Part shown: positions 17,803-26,757 of the stretch, piece after piece
How the letters are laid out: each line of letters opens with the position of its first letter
Numbering within the stretch: the stretch's first letter is position 1
DNA from: Roseovarius sp. THAF9
GTDB lineage: Bacteria > Pseudomonadota > Alphaproteobacteria > Rhodobacterales > Rhodobacteraceae
Assembly (NCBI RefSeq): GCF_009363715.1
Contig: NZ_CP045404.1
Coordinates: forward strand, 3,378,001-3,442,000
DNA: 64,000 nt
Direction: 5' to 3'
Program-made: the position numbers and the translations under genes
The notes under the pieces: model-generated
Told to the model about the DNA's origin: nothing
What the model saw: only the letters and a program-made list of their open reading frames with translations
Database searches by the model: none

Positions 17803-20800
17803 TCACGCCACCATTTGCTCCGCCTTCTTCAGGTCGACCGATACCAGCTGGCTGACCCCCTGCTCGCCCATCGTCACCCCGAAAAGACGGTCCATCCGGC
17901 TCATCGTCACCGCGTGGTGCGTGATGATCAGGAACCGCGTCTCGGTCCGGCGGCACATCTCGTCCAGCAGATCACAGAACCGGCCCACGTTCGCGTCGTC
18001 CAGGGGCGCGTCGACCTCGTCCAGCACGCAGATCGGCGCAGGGTTGGCCAGGAACACGGCAAAGATCAGCGCCAGCGCGGTCAGCGTCTGTTCACCCCCC
18101 GACAGCAGGCTCAGCGTGGCAAGCTTCTTGCCGGGCGGTTGGCACATGATCTCCAGCCCCGCCTCCAGCGGGTCGTCGCTCTCGACCATCACAAGGTTCG
18201 CCTCGCCACCGCCAAAGAGGTGCTTGAACAGCATCGAAAAGTTCGAATTCACCTGCTCGAACGCCGTCAGCAGCCGCTCGCGCCCCTCACGGTTCAACGA
18301 CGCGATGCCATTGCGCAGGGTGCGGATCGCTTCCTCGAGATCGGACTTCTCATTAACCAGCGTGTCGTGCTCTTCCTGTACCTCGCGGGCGTCTTCCTCG
18401 GCCCGCAGGTTCACCGCGCCCAACGAATCGCGCTGGCGTTTCAGGCGATTCACGTCGGCCTCGATCGCGTCCGAGGCGGGCATGGTCTCGGGATCGGCCT
18501 GCAACGTCTCCAGCAGGTCCTCGGGCGAGCACTCCAGCTCCTCCTCGATCCGCGCCGCCGCCTGCCCTTGAGTTTCCCGCGCAGCTTCCGCCCGCGCCTC
18601 AGACCGCGCCCGCGCCTCGCGCGCCTCACCGGCCAGCCGCTCGGCATCACGCTCGTTCGCCACCGCCTCACGCGCCACGCCTTCGGCGTTCGACAGCGTT
18701 TCGGCAGCCTCGGCCCGCCGTGCCTCGGCCTTGGATATGTCCGCGCTCAATTCCTCGCGCTTGGCGGCCAGTTCACCCGGCTTCGCCCCGGCCTCCGCCA
18801 GCTCCGCTTCGCTCGCCTCTTTGCGCTCGGCCAGCTCCGCGCTCCGCGTCTTCGCCGTTTCCAGCCTGTGCCGCCAGCCCGACAATTCCTTGGTCACTTC
18901 CTGTGACCGCTTCAACCGCGCCTCGCCCTCGCGGCGCAGCTCGTCATGGGCCGAGCGTTTGGACATCATCGTCATCCGCGCCGCCTCGACCGTCATCTTG
19001 ACGTCTTCGACCTCGGCGCGCGCGGTATCCAGATCACCCAGGTCGCCCATCGCCTTCTCGGCCTCGGCGAGCGTCTTGCGGGCGGCCAGCGCCTCTTCCT
19101 CATGGCGCTTCACCGCCAGCCCGAGGCTTTCCAGCTTGGACCCGGCCAGGCTCCGCTCCGCCTCGGCCCGGCTCAGCGCCCGGTTGGCCTCGGCCACCTT
19201 GCCATCGGCGGCGCGACGTGCCTCGCGCGCGGCCTTGTCCGCCTCGGTCAACTCCACCAGTCGTGCCTTCAGCGTCTCATGCGCCCGCTGCGCGCCCTCA
19301 GCCCGCGCGGTGGCATGGGACAATTGCTGTTTCAGTTCCTCCAGCCGGTTCAACTGTTCCAGCCGCAGCGCGGCGGCAGACGGCGCATCCTCGGCCCAGG
19401 CGCGGTAACCGTCCCAACGCCACAGATCACCCTCGACGCTGACCAGCCGCTGCCCCGGTTTCAGAAGCGCCTGCAACCGCGGCCCGTCATCCGGATCCAC
19501 CAGCCCGATCTGCGCCATCCGCCGCGCCAGCACGCCAGGCACGTTCACATGAGCGCCAAGCGCCACGACCCCCTCAGGCAAGGTCTGCGCCTGGGCATAC
19601 CCGTCCAGCGGCACCCAGCCCGACGGCCCGTCCGCGTCCACCTCCGGCGCGCGCAAGTCGTCGGCCAAGGCCGCGCCCAGCGCCTTTTCATAGCCCGAGG
19701 CCACCTGCACCGCGTCAAGGATCTGTCCGCCCTCGGCCGTGTCCCGTTCGAGCAACCGCGCCAGAGCCGACACTTCCGCAGACAGGGCACTCACCTCGCC
19801 CTCGGCCTCGGAGCGTTCGGCCCGCGCATCCGCCTCGCGCCCCTGCGCATCGGCCCGCGCGTCGTCTGCTGCAGTCAACGCAGTTTCAGCTGCCTGCGCC
19901 GCCTCGGTCGCGTCCTTCTCGGCTGTCTCGGCGGCCTCGAACTCTTCGCTCGCCCGCGTCACCGTGTATTGCGCCGCCTCCACCGCGTCCTTGGCGCGTG
20001 CCGCCTCGGCATCGGCCCGGTCGCGGGTCTTGCGGCTGTCGTCCACCAACCTTTGCGCCGACTGGTGCCGGGCCGCCAGCCTTGCTACATCCTCCGTCAG
20101 CTCCGACAGTTCGGTTTCCCGCGCCTGCAACACCTGGCTGGCATCCGCCGCTTCGGCGCTCGCCGCCTCCAGCTTGTCGTTATGCCCCTCTGCCGCCTTG
20201 GACAGTTCCTGCGCTTCCCATTCCAGCCGTTCGATCGTCTCGCCCGCGTCGCGGTTCAGGCTGTCCTCGCGCTCCATGTCGCGGGCCAGCTGCTCGATCC
20301 GGGATTGCAGCGTCTCGATCCGGTCCTTGGCCGCGGCTTCCTGCTCGGCCAGCGTGTCGCGGCTCACTTGCAACCGCTGCAACACCGCCGCCGCGATGGC
20401 CTCTTCCTCGCGCAGGGGCGGCAACGCCTCGTCCGCCCGCGCCCGCAACTTCGCCGCCTCGCGTGCCGCCGCCTCGGCCCGCGCCGCATCACTGGTCCGC
20501 TCGGTCAGCTCGCTCTGCGCATTGGCCCGCGCCAGGTCCGCTTCCTTCCAGCGACGATACAGCAACAGCCCCTCGGCCTGCCGCAACTCCTCGCCGATCT
20601 GCCGGTACCGCGCGGCCTGCTTGGCCTGCCGCGCCAGTTGCGCCAGCTGCGTCGCCAACTGTTCGATCACGTCATCGACGCGCGCGAGGTTGCTTTCCGC
20701 TCCCTTCAGCTTCAGCTCCGCCTCGTGCCGCCGCTGATACAGCCCGGAAATCCCCGCTGCCTCTTCCAGAATGCGCCGCCGCGCCGTTGGCTTGGCGTTG

Positions 20801-21258
20801 ATCAGCTCCGAAATCTGCCCCTGCCGCACCAGCGCCGGCGAATGTGCACCGGTCGAGGCATCGGCAAACAGCATCTGCACGTCCCGCGCCCGCACATCCT
20901 TGCCGTTCACCTTGTAGGCGCTGCCCACGTCCCGCGTAATCCGCCGGATGATCTCAAGGTGATCCGCATCGTTGAACCCCGCCGGCGCCAAACGGTCGGA
21001 ATTGTCCAGGTGGATGCTCACCTCGGCAAAGTTGCGCGCGGGCCGCGTGGCCGCCCCGGCAAAGATCACGTCTTCCATGCCGGAGCCACGCATCGATGTG
21101 GGCCGGTTCTCCCCCATCACCCAGCGCAACGCTTCCAGCAAGTTCGACTTGCCACAGCCGTTCGGCCCCACCACCCCGGTCAACCCGTCCTGGATGAACA
21201 GGTCGGTGGGGTCGACGAAGCTCTTGAACCCGGTCAATCTCAGCTTGGTGAACTGCAC
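17803..21258 (-). CDS. smc: Chromosome segregation protein SMC
   Basis: 1151-residue structural-maintenance-of-chromosomes ATPase, normal length. The N-terminal head has Walker A GPNGCGKS (31-38) and GQGxISE-like RQGQISELINAKP. Two long coiled coils (about 165-500 and 660-1000, rich in Ala/Glu/Arg heptads) flank a hinge (about 515-640, from GYEKALGAAL to SVEGDLWRWDGY). The C-terminal head has the ABC signature LSGGEQTLTALALIF and Walker B ICVLDEVDAPLDDANV. The start is GTG 21258, preceded by GAGGGA nine bases upstream; a longer reading to 21384 would add 42 residues not found in SMC. No scpA/scpB lie next to it. It forms the loop-extruding condensin on the nucleoid. Confidence 0.97.
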   Translation of the reverse strand: MQFTKLRLTGFKSFVDPTDLFIQDGLTGVVGPNGCGKSNLLEALRWVMGENRPTSMRGSGMEDVIFAGAATRPARNFAEVSIHLDNSDRLAPAGFNDADHLEIIRRITRDVGSAYKVNGKDVRARDVQMLFADASTGAHSPALVRQGQISELINAKPTARRRILEEAAGISGLYQRRHEAELKLKGAESNLARVDDVIEQLATQLAQLARQAKQAARYRQIGEELRQAEGLLLYRRWKEADLARANAQSELTERTSDAARAEAAAREAAKLRARADEALPPLREEEAIAAAVLQRLQVSRDTLAEQEAAAKDRIETLQSRIEQLARDMEREDSLNRDAGETIERLEWEAQELSKAAEGHNDKLEAASAEAADASQVLQARETELSELTEDVARLAARHQSAQRLVDDSRKTRDRADAEAARAKDAVEAAQYTVTRASEEFEAAETAEKDATEAAQAAETALTAADDARADAQGREADARAERSEAEGEVSALSAEVSALARLLERDTAEGGQILDAVQVASGYEKALGAALADDLRAPEVDADGPSGWVPLDGYAQAQTLPEGVVALGAHVNVPGVLARRMAQIGLVDPDDGPRLQALLKPGQRLVSVEGDLWRWDGYRAWAEDAPSAAALRLEQLNRLEELKQQLSHATARAEGAQRAHETLKARLVELTEADKAAREARRAADGKVAEANRALSRAEAERSLAGSKLESLGLAVKRHEEEALAARKTLAEAEKAMGDLGDLDTARAEVEDVKMTVEAARMTMMSKRSAHDELRREGEARLKRSQEVTKELSGWRHRLETAKTRSAELAERKEASEAELAEAGAKPGELAAKREELSADISKAEARRAEAAETLSNAEGVAREAVANERDAERLAGEAREARARSEARAEAARETQGQAAARIEEELECSPEDLLETLQADPETMPASDAIEADVNRLKRQRDSLGAVNLRAEEDAREVQEEHDTLVNEKSDLEEAIRTLRNGIASLNREGRERLLTAFEQVNSNFSMLFKHLFGGGEANLVMVESDDPLEAGLEIMCQPPGKKLATLSLLSGGEQTLTALALIFAVFLANPAPICVLDEVDAPLDDANVGRFCDLLDEMCRRTETRFLIITHHAVTMSRMDRLFGVTMGEQGVSQLVSVDLKKAEQMVA

Positions 21259-21531
21259 GGCACGTGTCCCTCTGGTCGGGCCGGATTGCTTGTTGGATGT
21301 GATTCCGGCCTTGGGAGGACATGCAAGCGCACCATCTTGCCCCCTGTCAACGGCAAACCCCTGCATATGGCGCAACACAGGCACTTATCCACAAGATATT
21401 GCGACCCCTGCGCAAGACTGAATGCTTTTTGATCTGTTTCGCCACGCGTGTCCTTGCGCATTATTGCGGCGTTCGCCCCGGGAACATATGCTGCCAAGCA
21501 GATCAGCATCGAAGCTACGGATAACCGCGCT

Positions 21532-22035
21532 ATGTCCAACCCCATCGCCCTTCTCGTGGCCGGTCTCGTAGGCGGAGCCGGCCTGGGCGCGTTGGTCACC
21601 GCAACGGTGATCGACAGTCCCGCCATGTCGAAACAGGACATGTCCGATGGCATGGCCCACGACCACTCCGCGCATGACCACGGGCAGGGCGACGCCATGC
21701 ACGACCACAAGATGGTCGAGGCCGGCGATCCCGCTCCCACCCTTGCCATCGAGGTCCATCCCGACGGACCGCAAAGCCGCAACCTGCATATCGTGACCAC
21801 CAACTTCACCTTCGACCCCGAAGGCGTAAACGGCGAACACCGCCCCGGCCACGGCCACGCACATGTCTATATCAACGGCGTCAAACAGCCCCGCGCCTAC
21901 AGCCCATGGGTCCAACTCGACGCGCTGCCCAAGGGCACGCACGAAATCCGTGTGACACTCAATGCCAACACCCACGGTCACCTCGCAACGGACGGCACAC
22001 CGATCGAGGCCGTGACGACCGTGACCATAGACTAG
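21532..22035 (+). CDS. His-rich membrane-anchored hypothetical (putative metal-binding) protein
   Basis: 167 residues. An N-terminal hydrophobic helix (about 3-26) is followed by a His/Asp/Met-rich segment (about 33-62, HDHSAHDHGQGDAMHDHKM), then a beta-rich domain with GHGHAHVYINGVKQPRAYSPW and several further histidines (NTHGHLATDG). The His clusters suggest binding of copper, nickel or zinc on the periplasmic face, but no ligand is proven and I cannot assign a named family. ATG 21532 is preferred because the protein then begins with its membrane anchor. An in-frame GTG at 21448 would add 28 residues and has no ribosome site. It is divergent from smc. Confidence 0.65.
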   Translation: MSNPIALLVAGLVGGAGLGALVTATVIDSPAMSKQDMSDGMAHDHSAHDHGQGDAMHDHKMVEAGDPAPTLAIEVHPDGPQSRNLHIVTTNFTFDPEGVNGEHRPGHGHAHVYINGVKQPRAYSPWVQLDALPKGTHEIRVTLNANTHGHLATDGTPIEAVTTVTID

Positions 22036-22045
22036 ACGGCCCACA

Positions 22046-22519
22046 ATGCTCATCGTCGAAATCGCCAAACCGTCCAGTCCCGGTCCCCGCGCCCTGCTGG
22101 AACAAAGCCACGCCATGATGCGCGACCTCTTCCCGCCCGAGGACAATTACTTCCTGGACCTCGAAGAGTTGTGCGGCCCCGATATCCGCTTCTACGCCGC
22201 CCGCGACGGGGCCGAGACGCTGGGCACCGGGGCGCTGGCCCTCAAGCGCGGCTATGCCGAGGTGAAATCCATGTTCACGTCAGAAGCCGCCCGTGGCCGG
22301 GGCGTGGCCGCCGCGATCCTGCGCGCGCTGGAAGACGAGGCGCGGGGCGAAGACATCACCGTTCTGCGCCTGGAGACGGCCGAGGCGCTGGACGCCGCCA
22401 TCCGCCTCTACGAACGTCACGGTTTTGCCCGCCGCGGCATTTTCGGCGATTACCGTCCGAACGCCACCAGCGTCTTCATGGAAAAGATCCTGTCCCCGGT
22501 GGCGGTTCAAAACGGGTAA
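22046..22519 (+). CDS. GNAT-family N-acetyltransferase
   Basis: 157 residues with the GCN5-related fold. Motif A is FTSEAARGRGVAAAILRALEDEA, carrying the acetyl-CoA pyrophosphate loop (R-G-x-G-x-A), and motif B is LRLETAEALDAAIRLYERHGFARRGIFGDYRPN. The acceptor is unknown; the pattern resembles the YobR/PhnO-like group that acetylates small amines. It starts ten bases after the His-rich gene, probably in one transcript. Its last 13 bp overlap the convergent lipoprotein gene. Confidence 0.88.
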   Translation: MLIVEIAKPSSPGPRALLEQSHAMMRDLFPPEDNYFLDLEELCGPDIRFYAARDGAETLGTGALALKRGYAEVKSMFTSEAARGRGVAAAILRALEDEARGEDITVLRLETAEALDAAIRLYERHGFARRGIFGDYRPNATSVFMEKILSPVAVQNG

Positions 22520-22890
22520 CAGATCAACTCGCCGCCACGCGCGTCCAGCTCGAACGCGTCGCATTCAAGATACGTCTCGCGCTGTCGTGGCACCGGGGCG
22601 CCCGCCCCGCAATCCAGCGTGGCCCACATCATCGCCTGGTCCCCGCGCAGCCGGTCCACCCGGCACCCGCTGACCCGCTCGATGGCCAGCACGGCGGGCA
22701 CGCCCACGCTGGCCAGCCGCATTGCGGGGCGCTGGTTCAGCCGAATCGCTTCGGCGCGCCGCCCCGCCACGCGGATGTCGAAGACCGACGCGCCCAGCTT
22801 GACGCGCACCGGCGCGACCCCGGAAAACTCCGGGCTGGGCGTCCCGCAGGCGGCGATGGCAAGGACCGAAAGAAGCAAGAGCAGGCGCAT
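22507..22890 (-). CDS. Small hypothetical lipoprotein
   Basis: 127 residues with a type II signal peptide: MRLLLLLSVLAIAACGTPS ends in a lipobox (LAIAAC) with Cys15 as the lipidation site. The mature domain contains four further cysteines (GCRVD, LDCGAG, LECDAF, LICYPF), which could form two disulfides. There is no recognised family. Position 2 after the Cys is Gly, which does not signal inner-membrane retention in the E. coli rule, so outer-membrane location is plausible. It is convergent with the acetyltransferase. Confidence 0.65.
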   Translation of the reverse strand: MRLLLLLSVLAIAACGTPSPEFSGVAPVRVKLGASVFDIRVAGRRAEAIRLNQRPAMRLASVGVPAVLAIERVSGCRVDRLRGDQAMMWATLDCGAGAPVPRQRETYLECDAFELDARGGELICYPF

Positions 22891-23012
22891 GGCGCAAGTA
22901 TCGCAGGATCTTGGTTAACAAACAGTGTTGGTTGGCTTTTCCCAGCCTCGCGAAACGCGAAACACCGCGTTTTGTTTCATCGCAAAAGCGCAATCTTTTT
23001 CACGCTTCCGCC

Positions 23013-23039
23013 GGAACGTAACAGGGGGTCGCAGACGTT
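23013..23039 (+). promoter_or_regulatory. Possible ECF-type (EcfG-like) promoter
   Basis: GGAAC at 23013-23017 and CGTT at 23036-23039 are separated by 18 bases, close to the general-stress sigma factor EcfG promoter pattern of Alphaproteobacteria. It would start transcription about 30 bases before the PRC-barrel gene. The spacer is at the long end of the usual range, and the presence of EcfG in this organism is unknown. Confidence 0.4.
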
Positions 23040-23075
23040 GTCCCGGCAGATACAACATGACGAAGGAGAAACATC

Positions 23076-23717
23076 ATGAAACTCATTGGTAGCACAGCCA
23101 TCGCAATGGCCTTGGCCGCGACGACCGCATTTGCGGACGACCATGAAGAAATGGAAAACACCAGCGACTCGACGCAAGTCGAATCCTCGGGCGAAGCAAG
23201 CACGTCCGACAGCAGCGCCGACGCAAACGGCAGCATGCAGACCGAAGGCGACTCCGAACAGTCCGCCATGGATGACAGCGAATCGGACATGGACACCGAG
23301 CAGTCGGCCATGAACGACAGTGACAGCGGCATGAACTGGGACAAGTCCAGCGAAGAGATGAACCAGATGCAAGGCGAGCTGATCCGCAGCCGCGACATCA
23401 CCGGTGGTGCAGTTTACACAACCAATGAGGCCAACGACGAAGGCGAAGGCTGGGATATGACCGAGTATGACGAAGTCAACTCGGAATGGAACCAGATCGG
23501 CGAGATCGAAGACCTCGTCATGTCGCAAGACGGCAAGCTGACCGGCATCGTCGTCGAAGTCGGCGGTTTCCTCGACATCGGTGACAAGCACGTTCTGCTG
23601 TCGGTCAAAGACGCCAAGCTCGTCCCCGTCGACGACATGAGCTACACCTTCGTGACACGCTTCAACGAAGAAGACATCGAAGCCATGAACGGCGTTGACG
23701 AAGCCTTCTGGAACTAA
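23076..23717 (+). CDS. Secreted PRC-barrel protein with acidic low-complexity region
   Basis: 213 residues: signal peptide (MKLIGSTAIAMALAATTAFA), then an about 80-residue very acidic Ser/Asp/Glu/Met-rich stretch (about 22-105) with near-repeats such as EQSAMDDSESDM and EQSAMNDSDSGM, then a PRC-barrel-like beta domain (about 120-200: WNQIGEIEDLVMSQDGKLTGIVVEVGGFLDIGDKHVLL). Periplasmic PRC-barrel proteins of this type are common in Alphaproteobacteria and often stress induced. The exact role is unknown. The start has AAGGAGAAA upstream, a possible ECF promoter precedes it, and a strong terminator follows at 23740. Confidence 0.82.
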   Translation: MKLIGSTAIAMALAATTAFADDHEEMENTSDSTQVESSGEASTSDSSADANGSMQTEGDSEQSAMDDSESDMDTEQSAMNDSDSGMNWDKSSEEMNQMQGELIRSRDITGGAVYTTNEANDEGEGWDMTEYDEVNSEWNQIGEIEDLVMSQDGKLTGIVVEVGGFLDIGDKHVLLSVKDAKLVPVDDMSYTFVTRFNEEDIEAMNGVDEAFWN

Positions 23718-23739
23718 GTCGAGACATATCTCGCTTTTG

Positions 23740-23769
23740 CCGCCGCCCCTCGCCGGGCGGCGGTTTGCG
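23740..23769 (+). terminator. Intrinsic terminator after PRC-barrel gene
   Basis: A nine-base perfect stem, CCGCCGCCC / GGGCGGCGG, with a six-base loop is followed by TTTGCGTTT. It lies 22 bp after the gene and just before the convergent oxidoreductase gene, and may serve both directions (CGCTTTT on the left side is weaker). Confidence 0.75.
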
Positions 23770-23787
23770 TTTGCGCAACTGCTGGGC

Positions 23788-25065
23788 CTAAAAGCTCTTC
23801 CAAAGCTGATGCGCCACGAACCCAGCGCGCATCGCGCCGGTTTTCACCGCTTTGAATGGCACACGCTTCAGATCACTCATCGGTACCGGCAGGTCCGCCG
23901 GATCCCCGCCCGCGATCAGCTCCGCCATGCACTGCCCGAACACCGTCCCGGTCGTGATCCCCCGCCCGTTATACCCGATCGGCGTCAGCACACCGGCCGC
24001 CAGCCGGATGATCCGCGGCAAGTGATCGGGCGTCATCGCGATCTGCCCGTGCCAGGCCACCTCGAACCTCACCGGCCCCAACTCCGGAAACAGCCGCTCC
24101 AGCCGTTTCGCCGCCCAGCGCCGAGACAAGCCCCGCCCGGCCTCCCCCACAACCGGACCCATCGACCCCAGAACGATCCGTCCTTTCGCGTCGCGCCGCA
24201 GGCTGGTCATGATCATCCCGGTGTCCCACACGCCCTGCCGCCCCGGCAGGACATGCGCCATCTCCGCCCCCAGCGGCGGCGTCGCCAATTGGAAGAACTC
24301 GATCGTCGTGAAGATATCGCGCAGCCCGGGCCACAGAGTGTCGGTATAGGCATTTGTCGCCAGCACAACGTGCTCCGCGCGCACGATGCCGCGATCTGTC
24401 TCGATCACCCATGCCTCCCCGTCCCGTCGTAACGCATTCGCCCTCACGCCGGTATGCACCACCGCGCCGGCCCCCTGCGCCGCCCGCGCCAGCCCGCGCA
24501 CATAGCCCATCGGGTTCACCGTCCCGGCGCGATGATCCAGCAAGCCGCCGTGAAACGCCCGCGTGCCCGTCCGCTCGGCCACCGCGTCGCGCGACAGCAG
24601 TTCCACCGGCGCACCCAGCCGTTGCCATTCCTCGTAGCGCTCCCGCAGGCCGCGCATGCCCTGTGCCGCATGGGCCGCATGAATGGTCCCCGTCCGCGTC
24701 ACCTCGCACCGCATCTGGTGCATCTCTATCAGGTCGAACACCTGCCCCGGCGCGCTCCCGAACCGCTCGATGAATCGCGGCCCATAGGTGTCGCCCAACA
24801 GCTTGCGCACCTTGTCCGGCGGGTACCACACACCCGCATTCACCAGCCCCACATTGCGCCCCGACCCGCCAAAGCCGATCCGCTCGGCCTCCAGCACATG
24901 CGCCTGCATCCCCTTCTCGGCACAGTAAAGCGCGGTCGCCAGCCCGGTGTAGCCGCCCCCCACGATGGCCACGTCCGTCGTCACGTCGCCCGGCATCGGC
25001 GTGCCGCTCTCCGGCTCCTCCGCCGAATGATCCCAAAGGGATATGCCGGGTATGTCCCCTGTCAC
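23788..25065 (-). CDS. FAD-dependent oxidoreductase, DAO family (amine/amino-acid oxidase type)
   Basis: 425 residues. The N-terminal dinucleotide-binding motif is DVAIVGGGYTGLATALYCAEKG (about 33-54), followed by LEAERIGFGGSGRNVGLVNAG, the FAD contact segment of the gamma-glutamylputrescine oxidase (PuuB/OrdL) group. The C-terminal GYNGRGITTGTVFGQCMAELI is the second flavin contact. It probably oxidises an amine or N-methyl amino acid, substrate unknown. GTG 25065, with GAGGA five bases upstream, is the start; the longer reading to 25290 would add 75 residues without homology signs. It is divergent from the SBP56 gene. Confidence 0.85.
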   Translation of the reverse strand: MTGDIPGISLWDHSAEEPESGTPMPGDVTTDVAIVGGGYTGLATALYCAEKGMQAHVLEAERIGFGGSGRNVGLVNAGVWYPPDKVRKLLGDTYGPRFIERFGSAPGQVFDLIEMHQMRCEVTRTGTIHAAHAAQGMRGLRERYEEWQRLGAPVELLSRDAVAERTGTRAFHGGLLDHRAGTVNPMGYVRGLARAAQGAGAVVHTGVRANALRRDGEAWVIETDRGIVRAEHVVLATNAYTDTLWPGLRDIFTTIEFFQLATPPLGAEMAHVLPGRQGVWDTGMIMTSLRRDAKGRIVLGSMGPVVGEAGRGLSRRWAAKRLERLFPELGPVRFEVAWHGQIAMTPDHLPRIIRLAAGVLTPIGYNGRGITTGTVFGQCMAELIAGGDPADLPVPMSDLKRVPFKAVKTGAMRAGFVAHQLWKSF

Positions 25066-25268
25066 GGATGTCCTCTCATGGCCCGCCCATGCCGCGGCAC
25101 CGTGAAACGCGGATGCAACGACGTCAATATCGCACCGCCCCCGCGCAGCCTCGCCGCGCCCAACGCGCGCGAGAAATAAAAATTGGCCGATCACCGATTC
25201 TGTGAGACGATTTTCTTCTGATGTGCGCAAAACCGGAACAGCGTCCGCACCCAAGGGAGGAATTGCAG

Positions 25269-26669
25269 ATGAACCTGAGACCAGACCCAACCTTCTACCC
25301 GACTCCGAAAATGGCGATGGAGGCCCCCGCCGAGAAACTCGCCTTCACCCTCATGCTCTGCCCCGACGGCAGCCAGCCCGACGGCCTCGCCATCGTCGAT
25401 GTCGACCCAAGCTCCAAGACCTATTCCCAGATCGTCCACCAGGTGATCATGCCGAACAAGGGCGACGAGTTTCACCATTTCGGCTGGAACGCCTGTTCCT
25501 CGTCTCTCTCGCCGCTCTCTGGTCACGCCTTCCTCGAACGGCGCTACCTGATCATCCCCGGCATCCGCTCCTCGCGGATCTACGTGATCGACGTCAAGGA
25601 ACCGCTAGAGGCCAAGATCCACAAGATCATCGAGCCCGAGGAAGTCTTCGAGAAAACCGGCTATTCCCGCCCCCACACCATCCATTGCGGCCCCGAAGGC
25701 ATCTATGTCTCCACCCTGGGCGGCGGCGGGAAGGACGGTACCGACGGCCCTCCGGGCATCTTCATCATGGATTGCGAAACCTTCGAGATCCTCGGCCGCT
25801 ATGAGATGGACCGCGGCAAACAGGACAAGCACTACGATTTCTGGTGGAACCTGCCGCGCGACTACATGGTCAGCTCTGAATGGGGCCTGCCCCCGCAATT
25901 CGAGAACGGCATCGTCGCCGAGGATCTGCTTTCCAACAAGTACGGCCATTCGATACATTTCTGGAACCTGCGCCAGCGCAAGAACGTCCAGACAATCGAC
26001 TTGGGCGAGAACCACCAGATGGCGCTCGAAATCCGTCCGGCCCACGACCCGGGCAAGGATTACGGCTTCTGCGGCGTGGTGGTGGACACCACCAACCTCC
26101 AAGGCTCGATCTTCACGTGGTGGCAAAAGGACGACGGCACGTTCGAGGCGAAGAAAACGATCACCATCGACCCGCGCCCCGAGAAACCGGAAAACCTGCC
26201 GCCCCTCCTGCAAGGGTTCGAGGCCGTGCCACCACTGGTCACGGATATCGACCTCAGCCTCGACGACCGCTTCCTCTACGTCGCCTGCTGGGGCATGGGC
26301 GAGATGCATCAATACGACGTCTCCGACCCGTTCAACCCGAAGCTCGCCGGCAAGGTCGAACTGGGCGGCATCGCCCGAGGCACCAAGCACCCCAACGGCC
26401 AGCCTTTCGCCTACGGCCCGCAAATGGTCGAGATCAGCCGCGACGGCAAGCGCGTCTACTGGACCAACTCGCTCTACTCCACGTGGGACGACCAGTTCTA
26501 CCCGGATGACCAAGGCGGCCAGATGGTCATGGCCAATGTCGGCGAAACCGGCGGGCTGGAACTGGACAAGGACTTCTACCTGTCCTTCCCCGAAGGCTAT
26601 CGCAGCCACCAGATCCGGCTCGAGGGCGGCGACTGCTCCACCGACAGCTTCTGCTATCCTTCGGTCTGA
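25269..26669 (+). CDS. mtoX: SBP56-family protein, probable methanethiol oxidase
   Basis: 466 residues, aligning from memory with human SELENBP1 across its length: DEFHHFGWNACSSS, YLIIPGIRSSRIYVIDV, HKIIEPEE, YDFWWNLPRDYMVSSEW, LVTDIDLSLDDRFLYVACWG, SLYSTWDDQFYPD and the C-terminal GGDCSTDSFCYPS. Bacterial members (MtoX) oxidise methanethiol to formaldehyde, sulfide and peroxide. No Tat or Sec signal is visible at the N-terminus (MNLRPDPTFYPTPK), whereas described periplasmic MtoX enzymes have one, and no mauG or senC neighbour is present, so a cytosolic SELENBP1-like role is also possible. The start has GGAGGAA six bases upstream. Confidence 0.83.
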   Translation: MNLRPDPTFYPTPKMAMEAPAEKLAFTLMLCPDGSQPDGLAIVDVDPSSKTYSQIVHQVIMPNKGDEFHHFGWNACSSSLSPLSGHAFLERRYLIIPGIRSSRIYVIDVKEPLEAKIHKIIEPEEVFEKTGYSRPHTIHCGPEGIYVSTLGGGGKDGTDGPPGIFIMDCETFEILGRYEMDRGKQDKHYDFWWNLPRDYMVSSEWGLPPQFENGIVAEDLLSNKYGHSIHFWNLRQRKNVQTIDLGENHQMALEIRPAHDPGKDYGFCGVVVDTTNLQGSIFTWWQKDDGTFEAKKTITIDPRPEKPENLPPLLQGFEAVPPLVTDIDLSLDDRFLYVACWGMGEMHQYDVSDPFNPKLAGKVELGGIARGTKHPNGQPFAYGPQMVEISRDGKRVYWTNSLYSTWDDQFYPDDQGGQMVMANVGETGGLELDKDFYLSFPEGYRSHQIRLEGGDCSTDSFCYPSV

Positions 26670-26684
26670 TCCATGCAAAACGGC

Positions 26685-26746
26685 GTCCCGGGCTTGACCC
26701 GGGACCTCCGTTCCAAAGGCACGAGGCCCCGGGTCAAGCCCGGGGC
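26685..26746. repeat. Paired REP-like hairpin repeat
   Basis: Two inverted copies each contain CCGGG-YTTGA-CCCGG-type palindromes (CCGGGCTTGACCCGG and CCGGGTCAAGCCCGG), 19 bp apart, so each can form its own hairpin and both together a larger one. The same unit recurs at 42374. This is a familiar alphaproteobacterial intergenic repeat and may also stabilise the upstream mRNA end. Confidence 0.75.
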
Positions 26747-26757
26747 GGGCATTCCTC

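Noticed and set aside
18946..21432. 828-codon plus-strand frame opposite smc
   Set aside because: Very long only because the coiled-coil codons of smc avoid stops on the other strand; Arg/Leu/Gln-rich and unrelated to any protein.
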